From: Lutraria lutraria
Taxonomy: Eukaryota > Mollusca > Bivalvia > Venerida > Mactridae
Assembly: GCA_964023205.1 (NCBI GenBank)
Contig: OZ026848.1
Location: forward strand, 35,141,912-35,205,911
Reading direction: 5' to 3'
Length of the DNA: 64,000 bases
The position numbers were made by a program, and so were the translations under genes. Below are positions 21,405-35,802 of this stretch, piece after piece. The stretch's first letter is position 1; each line of letters begins with the position of its first letter. The notes beneath the pieces were generated by a model. That model ran no database searches. It worked only from the letters and a program-made list of their open reading frames with translations, and was not told the origin of the DNA.

Positions 21405-22585
21405 TATTAACAGACTTTATGAAATTAATGAAAAGTTTCTGTGAAACGTACATGTTTCCAAGCGTTTGATGATTTTACCCAAACATATAAAAATTAATTG
21501 GTTACATGGACGGCAATACAATATGTACATATATTATACGAGTATGTTATGTTTTATTTCCCACTCGTATGTGGCGTACTGTATGAATCTAACCAGTGTA
21601 AAGTATCAGACATGTACAATGTAAAGTGATAATCAGTGTTTGTCAATCATATGCTTCATCAGTGTTAAGTAATTATGACTCTTGTGGGAACTATGTTTAA
21701 TGAATTTAAGTATAAACAGATAAACGCTTTTAATGATAACGTTATTATATAGTCATTGTAAAATCGTCTGTGATGTGTAGCGATTTATGTGATATGTGTT
21801 CATGTTACACCAGAATATCTTATCAAGACGGTTCACTTGAATAACCCATGTCCATAAGCATAATTAATTAAGAATTGTTAATGAAACCAAATTTAATTAT
21901 TGATATAAGAATATTTTTTATCTGTTAGACCAATTTGAAAAAATCCCATGACTTAATGGGCTATCCATTGTTTCAGTATTGTTTTTTTTTAATTGCTCTT
22001 GTTCAAAATATGCTCACCATGAATTATTTTATATGCAAATGTCTTTACCGCGACTTTAGTGTGTAACTTCTTTTTTATAATATGCATGTACTGTTCATGA
22101 AATAAAACATCTTAATAACCTAAAATCAAATTAGTTCATTTACGTCACATCCGGCAAACTCACACTTATTTATAATTTGACAGACTTTTCTAAAACAACT
22201 AATTCCATATCTGTAGTTTCATTCTGTACGTATTCTATGACTTATGATCGAAGTGTTTGGAAAACACGTCAGTAAAAAATTAAGTTGCATTTAGTTAATC
22301 TAGAATAAACGCGTTTCAATGAGACACGGCCCGGGTTCCGAAACTACATTCTTTTATAACATAGTGGAATCTAAACAGATAAGTGTTTAATCTTGTACCA
22401 GATTATTGATTGAGTCCGTCAGAGATCTTGAACTAATTTGTATCGGCATTTATATCCCACAGATTAAATATACATACCATCATGTAACTGTAAACTATAA
22501 TTGTAGGATACCATAAAATGATCTGAGTTAAATACGAAGATGAGGATATATATCTGATAGGATAAAAACATACATCAAAATTAAT
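21405..22585. other. No feature recognised
   Basis: About 1.2 kb of AT-rich DNA without recognisable genes or repeats. Confidence 0.5.
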
Positions 22586-22700
22586 GTTTATAGTTTAGTT
22601 TATAGTTTATAGTTTATTATTATAATACCACATACATATTTACAACAGACCGATAAAGGCTAAAAAGCCCATGACAGTCAAAAAAGGACAAATACATTTA
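22586..22700 (-). mobile_element. Probable LINE 3' end with short-repeat tail
   Basis: On minus the sequence reads GACTGTCATGGGCTTTTTAG, then a GGTATTATAATAATAAAC segment, and ends in AAACTATAAACTATAAACTA-type short repeats. A 3' tail of short repeats after a non-coding trailer is usual for several LINE groups. No coding part is visible upstream on that strand, so this would be a severely 5'-truncated insertion. The call rests on form only. Confidence 0.4.
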
Positions 22701-25195
22701 CACAAAACATAATTATAGAAATACATACAAAAGAATGCATAAGTTAATACATGCAGAAAACAACAGAAAAAAAGTACTTGGCACTTTAAGCGATTTAACC
22801 GGACGTATGCAGAAATTATTGCTAAACAAATATGTTTTATTAATTACTAGTATAGCTTACACATGCGAAACGAAGACATCATCATGTTAAAACATGCATT
22901 TGCTTCAAAAGAAACAGAACATACAATATGTCAATATAATAGTAAAGTTTGGGATGTTAGTCGCCAAACATGTAGAAAACATCACTTGGTATTTGATGGT
23001 ACCATCTAAATCAATGAGCCATCAGTGAATGAGCCATCATTGTATAATATAATGTTTTCATGTACTATGTTCTACAATTGTGTCAATCTTAATGTATGCA
23101 AAAGAAGACAATATAATATAATGGTTCCATATAATAAATCAACAATTCTTGGTTTCGGAGTGGAGAATATACAATGAAATGCGCCAGAAGTTGTAGAACT
23201 GTTAGGCATTTTGATTTAACAACAAACATGCAGTTCGCAATGTTTCTTTATACAATATAATTAAATACGAACACTTACTTAATTCATGATACATCCGAAT
23301 TTATATAATATATGACCGAGGAGTTAAAATTCAGCCTTTTGAACTTCTAGCACTGATAAAAGCAACTTAGAACCAAAAACGGACATTATTTTCTTTGATA
23401 CCGCTGTGCACGCTCAATGTTAAATGCCAATGTATATATGTCTCCGTTCTAAAAATAAAAAAGTCGTAACGTCCACACATTCAGTACATACGTATGGATG
23501 TAAATTTCAAGTATGTTTTATTGCACTCGTCTAATCAAATTTATCAGTTTCCATCGGTTATTTCATCACAGACTCGCAGCTTCTTCTATTTACGTCAATT
23601 GGATCACAAAGTTATTATGAAAGTCTAAGCATTGTGATGAATGCTCACTATTCAACAATACGATACAAAACATAATTATCATATTTCACTAATCTTCTAT
23701 CAACAAGTATTTCTGACACAATTTATTATCTACGCCTTCGTGATTTTAATTATTTGTATCAATATCTCTATTTATATGTATCCTCACACATGACGAAGGC
23801 GGTATAATCTTGTTAGCATGATAAGAATGTTCATTTCACGCGGTTCGATAGTATAGCGTGGATATTTGTCTTTACGTGTAGCATATTACTTAAGGGTATT
23901 TTATACGGTTGTACACGAAAATCTCGTGCGCGTAATGTTTAAGGTGGATCGCGGGTTTCCTCCAGAAAAATGGTCATTTTTTTAGACGTCAATGTACAAT
24001 AGGGAAATTTTGCATGTCTGAACAAATTTTAATGTATTAGCTAACGCAGAAATTATTTATTCAAATGATATTTCCATTGCAATCAACCTAGTGGAGCGAT
24101 ATGTTTTTCTTTGATTTTCGCATTATTTCCTGTACTACTCGGATAATATTGTAGATTAAGTTATGCAATTTACATAACTGCAATGCTGGGTCATTTACAA
24201 ATCCGAAAAAGTCAGTAATGTTACATTTTGCTGCCATTAAATATTTAAAGACGTCGAGCGAACTCTGTAGGGGTGGCACTTTACAATGCCAAAAAATGAA
24301 ACATTTTGATTACACTCATTTAGCAACATATATTACATTATAATATTTACACCAAAGTAGTTTTATATGGATAGTGTGAACCAGATATGACCGATTACCA
24401 TCTTCTCCTTGGAACTATTGTTTGGCGTTTGATGATGAACTTCGACATTGGTTGTGATAGGGGAAGCCATGAAATCTATTTTTAGATTCTACTACAGATT
24501 TTGATTCTGTGAGCGTCGAAAGCTGATAGAGATGCGATGTTCCACATTGTTTGGCATATAGACATACAGTAGGCTTTTTACCTTGATGGTATATATAAGA
24601 TAAGTGCCGGGATTTTTTTTTCATCATGTGTGGACCAAACACTGATACGGCCACCTATGGGTATATACCATACATTATCTGTTGCTTCCTTGGTCGCAGT
24701 TGTGTTTGTTTGTAACATACAAGTTATGGTTAAGCAAATATGTTAAATATCTACGATCAAAAACTATAAAAAAGATATGCTCCTTTTCTTTTCTTAATGT
24801 ATTAGATGCCTAACTCCCAAAGTTATTATCACAAAATTGATTTTGAAAACCTTGATAATTTTTATAGGTTTCCGTTTACAATGAGATTTAGGAAAGAACA
24901 TGACATTCCTTTGAGTTATTTCCCTTTTAAGTTTGCATTGAAGTCAAGGGGGAGTAGACGATTTTTCAAAGATTTAAGAAAAGATAAAAAGAAAATACAA
25001 TTCAATGAAAACTCATGGTAAAAGGATGCAATAACACTGACTGAATGTAATTTGATGAAGAAAACTATAAGCCACCATGTAATATCTACAGTTTTATTTT
25101 ATTTTCAATATCAACAAGGGCAGCATATCTTGCACATTTTCAAAATGTGTCGTTAAATCAATAATACCTAAGTTACATATCAAAGAAATAATGTT
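22701..25195. other. No gene supported
   Basis: About 2.5 kb. Open frames at 24088-24279 (-), 24415-24654 (-) and 24806-25021 (+) of 63-79 codons have somewhat protein-like composition but no domain, no splice context and no family I recognise. Confidence 0.45.
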
Positions 25196-25290
25196 TGTTT
25201 ATGTGTTTGTTTATATCGTTTATATTGTTTATATCGTTCATATTGTTTATATTGTTTATTTATTTGCTTATATCGTTTATATTGTTTTCA
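25196..25290. repeat. 12-bp-type simple repeat (gtttatatcgtttatatt)
   Basis: Loosely repeated gtttatat(c/t)gtt blocks directly before the TTAG-type array. Confidence 0.8.
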
Positions 25291-25571
25291 ACAGTCAGAG
25301 TTGTTAGTTCTGTTAGATTGTTAGTTCTGTTAGATTGTTAGTTCTGTTAGTTCTGTTAGATTGTTAGTTCTGTTAGTTCTGTTAGATTGTTAGTTCTGTT
25401 CTGTTAGGTTGTTAGTTCTGTTAGATTGTTAGTTCTGTTAGATTGTTAGTTCTGTTAGTTCTGTTAGATTGTTAGTTCTGTTCTGTTAGGTTGTTAGTTC
25501 TGTTAGATTGTTAGTTCTGTTAGTTCTGTTAGATTGTTAGTTCTGTTAGATTGTTAGTTCTGTTAGTTCTC
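25291..25571. repeat. TTAGTTCTG/TTAGATTG array, left block
   Basis: Built from two alternating short modules, the 9-mer TTAGTTCTG and the 8-mer TTAGATTG, in irregular order. It continues after 26101. It is not a telomere repeat. Confidence 0.93.
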
Positions 25572-26101
25572 AATCTGATTAAATTCATATCCTTAAACCC
25601 GCTACGCTATGAGGATCTGAAGACGACCTATAGAAGGTCACCTCAGGTGACCTTTTCCACTAGCCAATCAGCGCCTTACTTTCATAATTCTGAAAGTGAT
25701 CTGATTCTATTTTTAACCGCAGTAAAAAGCAATATTTGACTTGTAGTTATCACGAACACCTATTCTTACGCAACTAAATGTAATGATAGCGCCCATGTGA
25801 CATGCGTGTTTATTAAATTTTCTGTACTACTATGGCCGAATCGATCAGGATTACTACAAAAATCAAAAAGTGCTTGCAGACAAATATGTTATACGTAATT
25901 TAATGTTTACTAACGTTTAAATAGCATCGTCAGGTAGAAAGTTCATTCGGCCAAAGTACCGATGAAACGAGTTATACGATTGGCTGAATTATAAATAGAT
26001 ATAAATAGTGATCATGGAAATTCCGACTTTTGAAAATAGAAACTGGTATAGGCCGTCATCAGATCTTGCCGTCAGGAAGATCGAATACTTTAGTCAGATT
26101 G
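25572..26101. mobile_element. TIR DNA element (~530 bp) inside the TTAG array
   Basis: The left end reads CAATCTGATTAAATTC and the right end on the opposite strand reads CAATCTGACTAAAGTATTC. Further in, GGATCTGAAGACGACCTATA faces AGATCTGATGACGGCCTATA. This is an imperfect inverted repeat of about 60 bp. Both sides are flanked by gttagttct, which fits a 9-bp target-site duplication (Mutator-like), but the array itself has a 9-bp module, so the duplication length cannot be read. No transposase is visible. Confidence 0.72.
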
Positions 26102-27316
26102 GTTAGTTCTGTTAGATTGTTAGTTCTGTTAGTTCTGTTAGATTGTTAGTTCTGTTCTGTTAGGTTGTTAGTTCTGTTAGATTGTTAGTTCTGTTAGTTC
26201 TGTTAGATTGTTAGTTCTGTTAGATTGTTAGATTGTTAGTTCTGTTAGATTGTTAGTTCTGTTAGTTCGGTTAGGTTGTTAGTTCTCTTAGTTCTGTTAT
26301 ATTGTTAGTTCTGTTAGATTGTTAGTTCTGTTAGATTGTTAGTTCTGTTAGTTCGGTTAGGTTGTTAGTTCTGTTAGTTCTGTTAGATTGTTAGTTCTGT
26401 TAGATTGTTAGTTCTGTTAGTTTGGTTAGATTGTTAGTTCTGTTAGTTCGGTTAGGTTGTTAGTTCTGTTAGTTCTGTTAGATTGTTAGTTCTGTTAGAT
26501 TGTTAGTTCTGTTAGATTGTTAGTTCTGTTAGATTGTTAGTTCTGTTAGTTCTGTTAGATTGTTAGTTCTGTTAGTTTGGTTAGATTGTTAGTTCTGTTA
26601 GTTCGGTTAGGTTGTTAGTTCTGTTAGTTCTGTTAGATTGTTAGTTCTGTTAGATTGTTAGTTCTGTTAGTTCTGTTAGATTGTTAGTTCTGTTAGTTTG
26701 GTTAGGTTGTTAGTTCTGTCAGTTCTGTTAGATTGTTAGTTCTGTTAGATTGTTAGTTCTGTTAGTTCTGTTAGATTGTTAGTTCTGTTAGTTTGGTTAG
26801 GTTGTTAGTTCTGTTAGTTCTGTTAGATTGTTAGTTCTGTTAGATTGTTAGTTCTGTTAGTTCTGTTAGATTGTTAGTTCTGTTAGTTTGGTTAGATTGT
26901 TAGTTCTGTTAGCTCTGTTAGATTGTTAGTTCTGTTAGTTCTGTTAGATTGTTAGTTCTGTTAGATTGTTAGTTCTGTTAGTTTGGTTAGATTGTTAGTT
27001 CTGTTAGCTCTGTTAGATTGTTAGTTCTGTTAGCTCTGTTAGATTGTTAGTTCTGTTAGTTCTGTTAGATTGTTAGTTCTGTTAGATTGTTAGTTCTGTT
27101 AGTTTGGTTAGATTGTTAGTTCTGTTAGCTCTGTTAGATTGTTAGTTCTGTTAGATTGTTAGTTCTGTTAGTTCTGTTAGATTGTTAGTTCTGTTAGTTC
27201 GGTTAGATTGTTAGTTCTGTTAGCTCGGTTAGGTTGTTAGTTCTGTTAGATTGTTAGTTCTGTTAGCTCGGTTAGGTTGTTAGTTCGGCTACTTTGGTTA
27301 GATTGTTAGTTTGTTA
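26102..27316. repeat. TTAGTTCTG/TTAGATTG array, right block
   Basis: Continuation of the array at 25291-25571, with point variants TTAGTTCGG, TTAGTTTGG, TTAGCTCTG and TTAGGTTG scattered along it. Variants cluster into repeated strings (for example the tttggttaga and tcggttaggt types), indicating higher-order duplication. It ends in degenerate units at about 27290-27316. Confidence 0.93.
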
Positions 27317-27825
27317 TGTTGGCGATTTGCTTTGAGGAATTCAAGAACTTTAAGAATGTAGCTTTTATACCGGAATCATTTTTCACTCTACCATGTTACA
27401 TAATGGTGATCTGGTAAACGTATTTTTGATCATGATTTCAGGATGTGAGAGCGGTATCACGCGCGTTCTGGTGCGATATTATTCGTCTGATCTGATACGA
27501 AGTATTATTTAATGAGAACAAAGCAGACTGGGGCGACGGGATAGAATATGTTTTAAAATTGGTTGAATATTACAGCTAAAAATCATTATAATTATATTAA
27601 CACGTTGTGGTGTATATGCTGTTAAAGTTGTTATACTAAAGTAATTGAATGGTTGAGTTCTGTTCAAGATCAGACTCACGTATTCAGGTTATTAAAACTG
27701 ATCCATTTACTTAATTACCGCTAAGCTAAGTTTGTCAGGTAGATTTTGTTACGAAAGAATGAGATGTTCTTCGACTGAAATATTCACACAGTCCACACAT
27801 AACTCAATGTACAGACATCACACGA
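27317..27825. other. No feature recognised
   Basis: About 500 bp of spacer between two arrays. Confidence 0.5.
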
Positions 27826-30800
27826 CTATTGTCTTAGATTTGTCACTACACTAGGAAACGACATAGTTACAGAGATTATATTGTCTTAGATTTGTCTTGT
27901 AACAACAAATGGAAACTACATACAGAGGTTATATTGTCTTAGATTTGTCTTGTAACAACAAATGGAAACTACATACAGAGGTTATATTGTCTTAGATTTG
28001 TCTTGTAACAACAAATGGAAACTACATACACAGGTTATATTGTCTTAGATTTGTCACTACTCTAGGAAACTATATACATAGATTACATTGTCTTCGATTT
28101 GTCACTAGGAAACTATATACGTAGATTACATTCTCTTAGATTTGTCGCTACACTAGGAAATTATATAGTTACATAGATTACATTGTTTTAGTTTTGTCAC
28201 TAGGAAACTACATACATAGATTACATTGTCTTAGTTTTGTCACTAGGAAACTATATACGTAGATTACATTGTCTTAGATTTGTCGCTACACTAGGAAATT
28301 ATATAGTTACATAGATTACATTGTTTTAGTTTTGTCACTAGGAAACTACATAAATAGATTACATTGTCTTAGTTTTGTCACTAGGAAACTATATACGTAG
28401 ATTACATTGTCTTAGATTTGTCGCTACACTTGGAAATTATATAGTTACATAGATTACATTGTTTTAGTTTTGTCACTAGGAAACTACATACATAAATTAC
28501 ATTGTCTTAGTTTTGTCACTAGGAAACTATATACGTAGATTACATTGTCTTAGATTTGTCGCTACATTAGGAAATTATATAGTTACATAGATTACATTGT
28601 TTTAGTTTTGTCACTAGGAAACTACATAAATAGATTACATTATCTTAGTTTTGTCACTAGGAAACTATATACGTAGATTACATTGTCTTAGATTTGTCGC
28701 TACACTGGGAAATTATATAGTTACATAGATTACATTGTTTTAGTTTTGTCACTAGGAAACTACATACATAAATTACATTGTCTTAGTTTTGTCACTAGGA
28801 AACTATATACGTAGATTACATTGTCTTAGATTTGTCGCTACACTAGGAAATTATATAGTTACATAGATTACATTGTTTTAGTTTTGTCACTAGGAAACTA
28901 CATAAATAGATTACATTGTCTTAGTTTTGTCACTAGGAAACTATATACGTAGATTACATTGTCTTAGATTTGTCGCTACACTGGGAAATTATATAGTTAC
29001 ATAGATTACATTGTTTTAGTTTTGTCACTAGGAAACTACATACATAAATTACATTGTCTTAGTTTTGTCACTAGGAAACTATATACGTAGATTACATTGT
29101 CTTAGATTTGTCGCTACACTGGGAAATTATATAGTTACATAGATTACATTGTTTTAGATTTGTCACTAGGAAGCTACATACATAGATTACATTGTCTTAG
29201 TTTTGTCACTAGGAAACTATATACGTAGATTACATTGTCTTAGATTTGTCGCTACACTAGGAAATTATATAGTTACATAGATTACATTGTTTTAGTTTTG
29301 TCACTAGGAAACTACATACATAGATTACATTGTCTTAGTTTTGTCACTATGAAACTACATACTTAGATTACGTTGTCTTAGTTTTGTCACTATGAAACTA
29401 CATACTTAGATTACGTTGTCTTAGTTTTGTCACTATGAAACTACAGACTTAGATTACGTTGTCTTAGTTTTGTCACTATGAAACTACATACATAGATTAC
29501 ATTGTCTTAGTTTTGTCACTAGGAAACTACATACATAGATTACATTGTTTTAATTTTGTCACTAGGAAACTATATACATAAATTACATTGTTTTAGTTTT
29601 GTCACTAGGAAACTACATACTTAGATTACGTTGTCTTAGTTTTGTCACCAGGAAACTACATACATAGATTACATTGTCTTAGTTTTGTCACTAGGAAACT
29701 ATATACATAGATTACATTGTCTTAGTTTTGTCACTAGGAAACTGCATACTTAGATTACGTTGTCTTAGTTTTGTCACTAGGAAACTACATACATAGATTA
29801 CATTGTCTTAGTTTTGTCACTGGGAAACTACATACCTAGATTACGTTGTCTTAGTTTTGTCACTAGGAAACTACATACTTAGAATACGTTGTCTTAGTTT
29901 TGTCACTAGGAAACTACATACATATATTACATCGTCTTTGTTTTGTCACTAGGAAACTACATACATATATTACATTGTCTTAGTTTTGTCACTAGGAAAC
30001 TACATACATAGATTACATTGTCTTAGTTTTGTCACTAGGAAACTACATACATAGATTACGTTGTCTTAGTTTTTTCACTAGGAAACAACATACATATATT
30101 ACATTGTCTTAGTTTTGTCACTAGGAAACTACATACTTAGATTACGTTGTCTTAGTTTTGTCACTAGGAAACTACATTTATAGATTACATTGTCTTAGTT
30201 TTGTCACTAGGAAACTACATACATAGATTACGTTGTCTTAGTTTTGTCACTAGGAAACTACATACAGAGAGTACATTGTCTTAGTTGTGTCACTAGGAAA
30301 CTACATACATAGATTACATTGTCTTAGTTTTGTCACTAGGAAACTACATGCAGAGAGTACATTGTCTTAGTTTTGTCACTAGGAAACTACATACATAGAT
30401 TACATTGTCTTAGTTTTGTCACTAGGAAACTACATACATAGATTACATTGTCTTAGTTTTGTCACTAGGAAACTACATACAGAAAGTACATTGTCTTAGA
30501 TTTGTCACTAGGAAACTGCATACATAGATTACATTGTCTTAGTTTTGTCACTAGGAAGCTGCATACATAGATTACATTGTCTTAGTTTTGTCACTAGGAA
30601 ACAATATACATAGATTACATTGTCTTAGTTTTGTCACTAGGAAGCTACATACATAGATTACATTGTCTTAGTTTTGTCACTAGGAAACTACATACTTAGA
30701 TTACGTTGTCTTAGTTTTGTCACTAGGTAACTACATACATATATTACATTGTCCTAGTTTTGTCACTAGGAAACTACATACATAGATTACATTGTCTTAG

Positions 30801-33800
30801 TTTTGTCACTAGGAAACTACATACATAGATTACGTTGTCTTAGTTTTTTCACTAGGAAACAACATACATATATTACATTGTCTTAGTTTTGTCACTAGGA
30901 AACTACATACTTAGATTACGTTGTCTTAGTTTTGTCACTAGGAAACTACATTTATAGATTACATTGTCTTAGTTTTGTCACTAGGAAACTACATACATAG
31001 ATTACGTTGTCTTAGTTTTGTCACTAGGAAACTACATACAGAGAGTACATTGTCTTAGTTGTGTCACTAGGAAACTACATACATAGATTACATTGTCTTA
31101 GTTTTGTCACTAGGAAACTACATGCAGAGAGTACATTGTCTTAGTTTTGTCACTAGGAAACTACATACATAGATTACGTTGTCTTAGTTTTGTCACTAGG
31201 AAACTACATACAGATAGTACATTGTCTTAGTTTTGTCACTAGGAAACTACATACTTAGATTACGTTGTCTTAGTTTTGTCACTAGGAAACTACATGCAGA
31301 GAGTACATTGTCTTAGTTTTGTCACTAGGAAACTACATACATAGATTACATTGTCTTAGTTTTGTCACTAGGAAACTACATACATAGATTACATTGTCTT
31401 AGTTTTGTCACTAGGAAACTACATACAGAGAGTACATTGTCTGAGATTTGTCACTAGGAAACTGCATACATAGATTACATTGTCTTAGTTTTGTCACTAG
31501 GAAACTGCATACATAGATTACATTGTCTTAGTTTTGTCACTAGGAAACAATATACATAGATTATATTGTCTTAGTTTTGTCACTAGGAAACTACATACTT
31601 AGATTACGTTGTCTTAGATTTGTCACTAGGAAACTACATACATAGATTACGTTGTCTTAGTTTTGTCACTACACTAGGAACCTACATACATAGATTACAT
31701 TGTCTTAGTTTTGTCACTAGGAAACTGCATACATAGATTACATTGTCTTAGTTTTGTCACTAGGAAACAATATACATAGATTATATTGTCTTAGTTTTGT
31801 CACTAGGAAACTACATACTTAGATTACGTTGTCTTAGATTTGTCACTAGGAAACTACATACAGAGAGTACATTGTCTTAGTTTTGTCACTACATTAGGAA
31901 ACTACATACATAGATTACATTGTCTTAGTTTTGTCACTAGGAAACAATATACATAGATTATATTGTCTTAGTTTTGTCACTAGGAAACTACATACATAGA
32001 TTACGTTGTCTTAGTTTTGTCACTAGGAAACAATATATATAGATTACATTGTCTTAGTTTTGTCACTAGGAAACTACATACATAGATTACGTTGTCTTAG
32101 TTTTGTCACTAGGAAACTACATACAGAGAGTACATTGTCTTAGTTTTGTCACTAGGAAACTACGTACATAGATTACATTGTCTTAGTTTTGTCACTAGGA
32201 AACTACATACATAGATTACATTGTCTTAGATTAGTCACTACACTAGGAAACTACATACATAGATTACATTGTCTTAGTTTTGTCACTATGAAACTGCATA
32301 CATAGATTACATTGTATTAGTTTTGTCACTAGGAAACAATATACATAGATTATATTGTCTTAGTTTTGTCACTAGGAAACTACATACTTAGATTACGTTG
32401 TCTTAGATTTGTCACTAGGAAACTATATACATAGATTACATTGTCTTAGTTTTGTCATTAGGAAACTACATACATAGATTACATTGTCTTAGTTTTGTCA
32501 CTAGGAAACTACATACAGAGAGTACATTGTCTTAGTTTTGTCACTACATTAGGAAACTACATACATAGATTACATTGTCTTAGATTAGTCACTACACTAG
32601 GAAACTATATACATATATTACATTGTCTTAGATGTGTCACTACATTAGGAAACTACATACAGAGAGTACACTGTCCTAGTTTTGTCACTAGGAAACTACA
32701 TACATAGATTACATTGTCTTAGATGTGTCCCTACATTAGGAAACTACATACAGAGAGTACATTGTCTTAGATTTGTCACTACACTAGGAAACTACATACA
32801 GAGATTACATTGTCTTAGATTTGTCACTAGGAAACTACATACATAGATTACATTGTCTTAGATGTGTCCCTACATTAGGAAACTACATACAGAGAGTACA
32901 TGGTCTTAGATTTGTCACTACACTAGGAAACTACATACATAGATTACATTGTCTTAGATGTGTCCCTACATTAGGAAACTACATACAGAGAGTACATGGT
33001 CTTAGATTTGTCACTACACTAGGAAACTACATACAGAGATTACATTGTCTTAGATTTGTCACTAGGAAACTACATACATAGATTACATTGTCTTAGATGT
33101 GTCACTACACTAGGAAACTACATACAGAGATTACATTGTCTTAGATTTGTCACTAGGAAACTACATACATAGATTACATTGTCTTAGATGTGTCCCTACA
33201 CTAGGAAACTACATACAGAGAGTACATGGTCTTAGATTTGTCACTACACTAGGAAACTACATTCATAGATTACATTGTCTTAGATGTGTCCCTACATTAG
33301 GAAACTACATACAGAGAGTACATGGTCTTAGATTTGTCACTACACTAGGAAACTACATACAGAGATTACATTGTCTTAGATTTGTCACTACACTAGGAAA
33401 CTACATACAGAGAGTACATGGTCTTAGATGTGTCACTACACTAGGAAACTACATACAGAGAGTACATTGACTTAGATTTGTCACTAGGAAACTACATACA
33501 GAGAGTACATTGACTTAGATTTGTCACTACACTAGGAAACTACATACAGAGAGTACATGGTCTTAGATGTGTCACTACACTAGGAAACTACATACAGAGA
33601 GTACATGGTCTTAGATTTGTCACTACACTAGGAAACTACATACAGAGAGTACATTGTCTTAGATTTGTCACTACACTAGGAAACTACATACAGAGAGTAC
33701 ATGGTCTTAGATTTGTCACTACACTAGGAAACTACATACAGAGAGTACATTGTCTTAGATTTGTCACTACACTAGGAAACTACATACAGAGAGTACATGG

Positions 33801-34890
33801 TCTTAGATGTGTCACTACACTAGGAAACTACATACAGAGAGTACATGGTCTTAGATTTGTCACTACACTAGGAAACTACATACAGAGAGTACATGGTCTT
33901 AGATGTGTCACTACACTAGGAAACTACATACAGAGATTACATTGTCTTAGATTTGTCACTACACTAGGAAACTACATACAGAGAGTACATGGTCTTAGAT
34001 GTGTCACTACACTAGGAAACTACATACAGAGAGTACATGGTCTTAGATTTGTCACTACACTAGGAAACTACATACAGAGAGTACATGGTCTTAGATGTGT
34101 CACTACACTAGGAAACTACATACAGAGATTACATTGTCTTAGATTTGTCACTACACTAGGAAACTACATACATAGATTACATTGTCTTAGATGTGTCCCT
34201 ACATTAGGAAACTACATACAGAGAGTACATGGTCTTAGATTTGTCACTACACTAGGAAACTACATACATAGATTACATTTTCTTAGATGTGTCCCTACAC
34301 TAGGAAACTACATACAGAGAGTACATGGTCTTAGATTTGTCACTACACTAGGAAACTACATACATAGATTGCATTGTCTTAGATTTGTCACTACACTAGG
34401 AAACTACATACATAGATTACATTGTCTTAGATTTGTCACTACACTAGGAAACTACATACAGAGAGTACATGGTCTTAGATTTGTCACTACACTAGGAAAC
34501 TACATACATAGATTACATTTTCTTAGATGTGTCCCTACACTAGGAAACTACATACATAGATTACATTGTCTTAGATGTGTCACTACACTAGGAAACTACA
34601 TACATAGATTGCATTGTCTTAGATTTGTCACTACACTAGGAAACTACATACATAGATTACATTGTCTTAGATTTGTCACTACACTAGGAAACTACATACA
34701 GAGAGTACATGGTCTTAGATTTGTCACTACACTAGGAAACTACATACATAGATTACATTGTCTTAGATGTGTCCCTGCATTAGGAAACTACATACAGAGA
34801 GTACATGGTCTTAGATGTGTCACTACACTAGGAAACTACATACATAGATTACATTGTCTTAGATTTGTCTCTAGGAAACTACACACAGAG
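27826..34890. repeat. 7-kb minisatellite of 43/48/53-bp units
   Basis: The core unit contains gtcttagttttgtcactagg and aaactacatacatagattac. It is 43 bp in the middle (about 29300-32500). It is 48 bp, with a 5-bp tacac insert after gtcac, towards the right (about 32500-34890). It is 53 bp at the left start (27826-28060), where the insert reads ttgtaacaacaaatgg. Variants 'tacatacagagagtacat' and 'gtgtcactac' spread through the right third. Frames of 70-183 codons follow the repeat and are spurious. Confidence 0.95.
28070..29300. repeat. 138-bp higher-order repeat within the 43-bp array
   Basis: The diagnostic tttgtcgcta occurs at 28141, 28279, 28417, 28555 and on to 29245, exactly every 138 bp (9 copies). 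Each higher-order unit is three monomers, of which the middle one is lengthened to about 52 bp (gctacac..aggaaattatatagtt). Confidence 0.9.
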
Positions 34891-35329
34891 ATATGCATAG
34901 TATTGTATAATTCACATTAAATAAAAACCAATACTAGTACGTTTGTATACTCGTTCTCGGTCCATCAATTATACCCTGACAATCTAATAAGAAAACCATT
35001 GTATTATCAAACTGTATATCTAATAGAGTAGTTTGTCAAGGGAGCATAGCTCAAGAAACGAACAATCGGTCATCAATGTCGTGACCTTCAACTCAATCAT
35101 GTACGACGTATAGAGTGAATAATTACAAAGAACGATAAACTATGGAGTGGTGTACATGTAGGATGATGTACTCGCGTTAATCTTCATTATCGTCATGTAC
35201 ATATTACATAACTGCGTTTGATCATCACGTCTTTTGTACTACAAACTGATACAATCTAAGAGGATAAAGGTGTGATTGCATTCATAAATGAAGTAATTTC
35301 GACAGAGATGGGGAGAACATAGATATATA
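34891..35329. other. No feature recognised
   Basis: Spacer after the 43/48-bp array. Confidence 0.5.
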
Positions 35330-35400
35330 CAGTAAAACCCTTCAAAACCGGACTTTTTCCGGATTGCCCAATTTTCAGGGAGTCTGGATTTCAGGATTTT
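35330..35400 (+). mobile_element. Solo pogo-like MITE end
   Basis: CAGTAAAACCCTTCAAAACCGG follows a TA at 35328-35329 and continues with TTTTTCCGGATT. It resembles the MITE at 1209. No matching right terminus was found nearby, so this is a fragment. Confidence 0.55.
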
Positions 35401-35795
35401 TGCTGAATATATACATACATATGTTTATGTATTAAAGTTAAAGTTATAAACAAATTGTAAATAACTGCTACAGTTCGATTGCTACAAGAATTTAAAATGT
35501 CTACGTTCTGTTTCAATTTATTTATGAATTATTGGTCAAATATTTGAAACATGCATAGAAAAACATGTATCTCAAATCTTTCGGAACAAATTAATTGCCA
35601 AGAAAAGGCCATGTTTAATTAATCGAATCTATGATTACATTAAGACGCCTAATGACACATTTGATAATCAAAGGGATGGTTTCCAGGAATGAATCAATAT
35701 TTTCAGTAAGGTTTGCTATCATTCTTCACAAATTGTACATGCAGTCATGAATTGATAACAAAACCTTGATGTCAATAATAGTTGATATATTTTGT
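35401..35795. other. No feature recognised
   Basis: AT-rich spacer. Confidence 0.5.
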
Positions 35796-35802
35796 CTTCA
35801 TA

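Noticed and set aside
25291..27316. Telomeric or interstitial telomere repeat (TTAG-rich)
   Set aside because: Modules are TTAGTTCTG and TTAGATTG, not TTAGGG or another known telomere repeat.
32495..34920. Repeat proteins of 70-183 codons (TLGNYIHRLHCLR type)
   Set aside because: Created by the 48-bp (multiple of 3) version of the minisatellite; absent where the unit is 43 bp.
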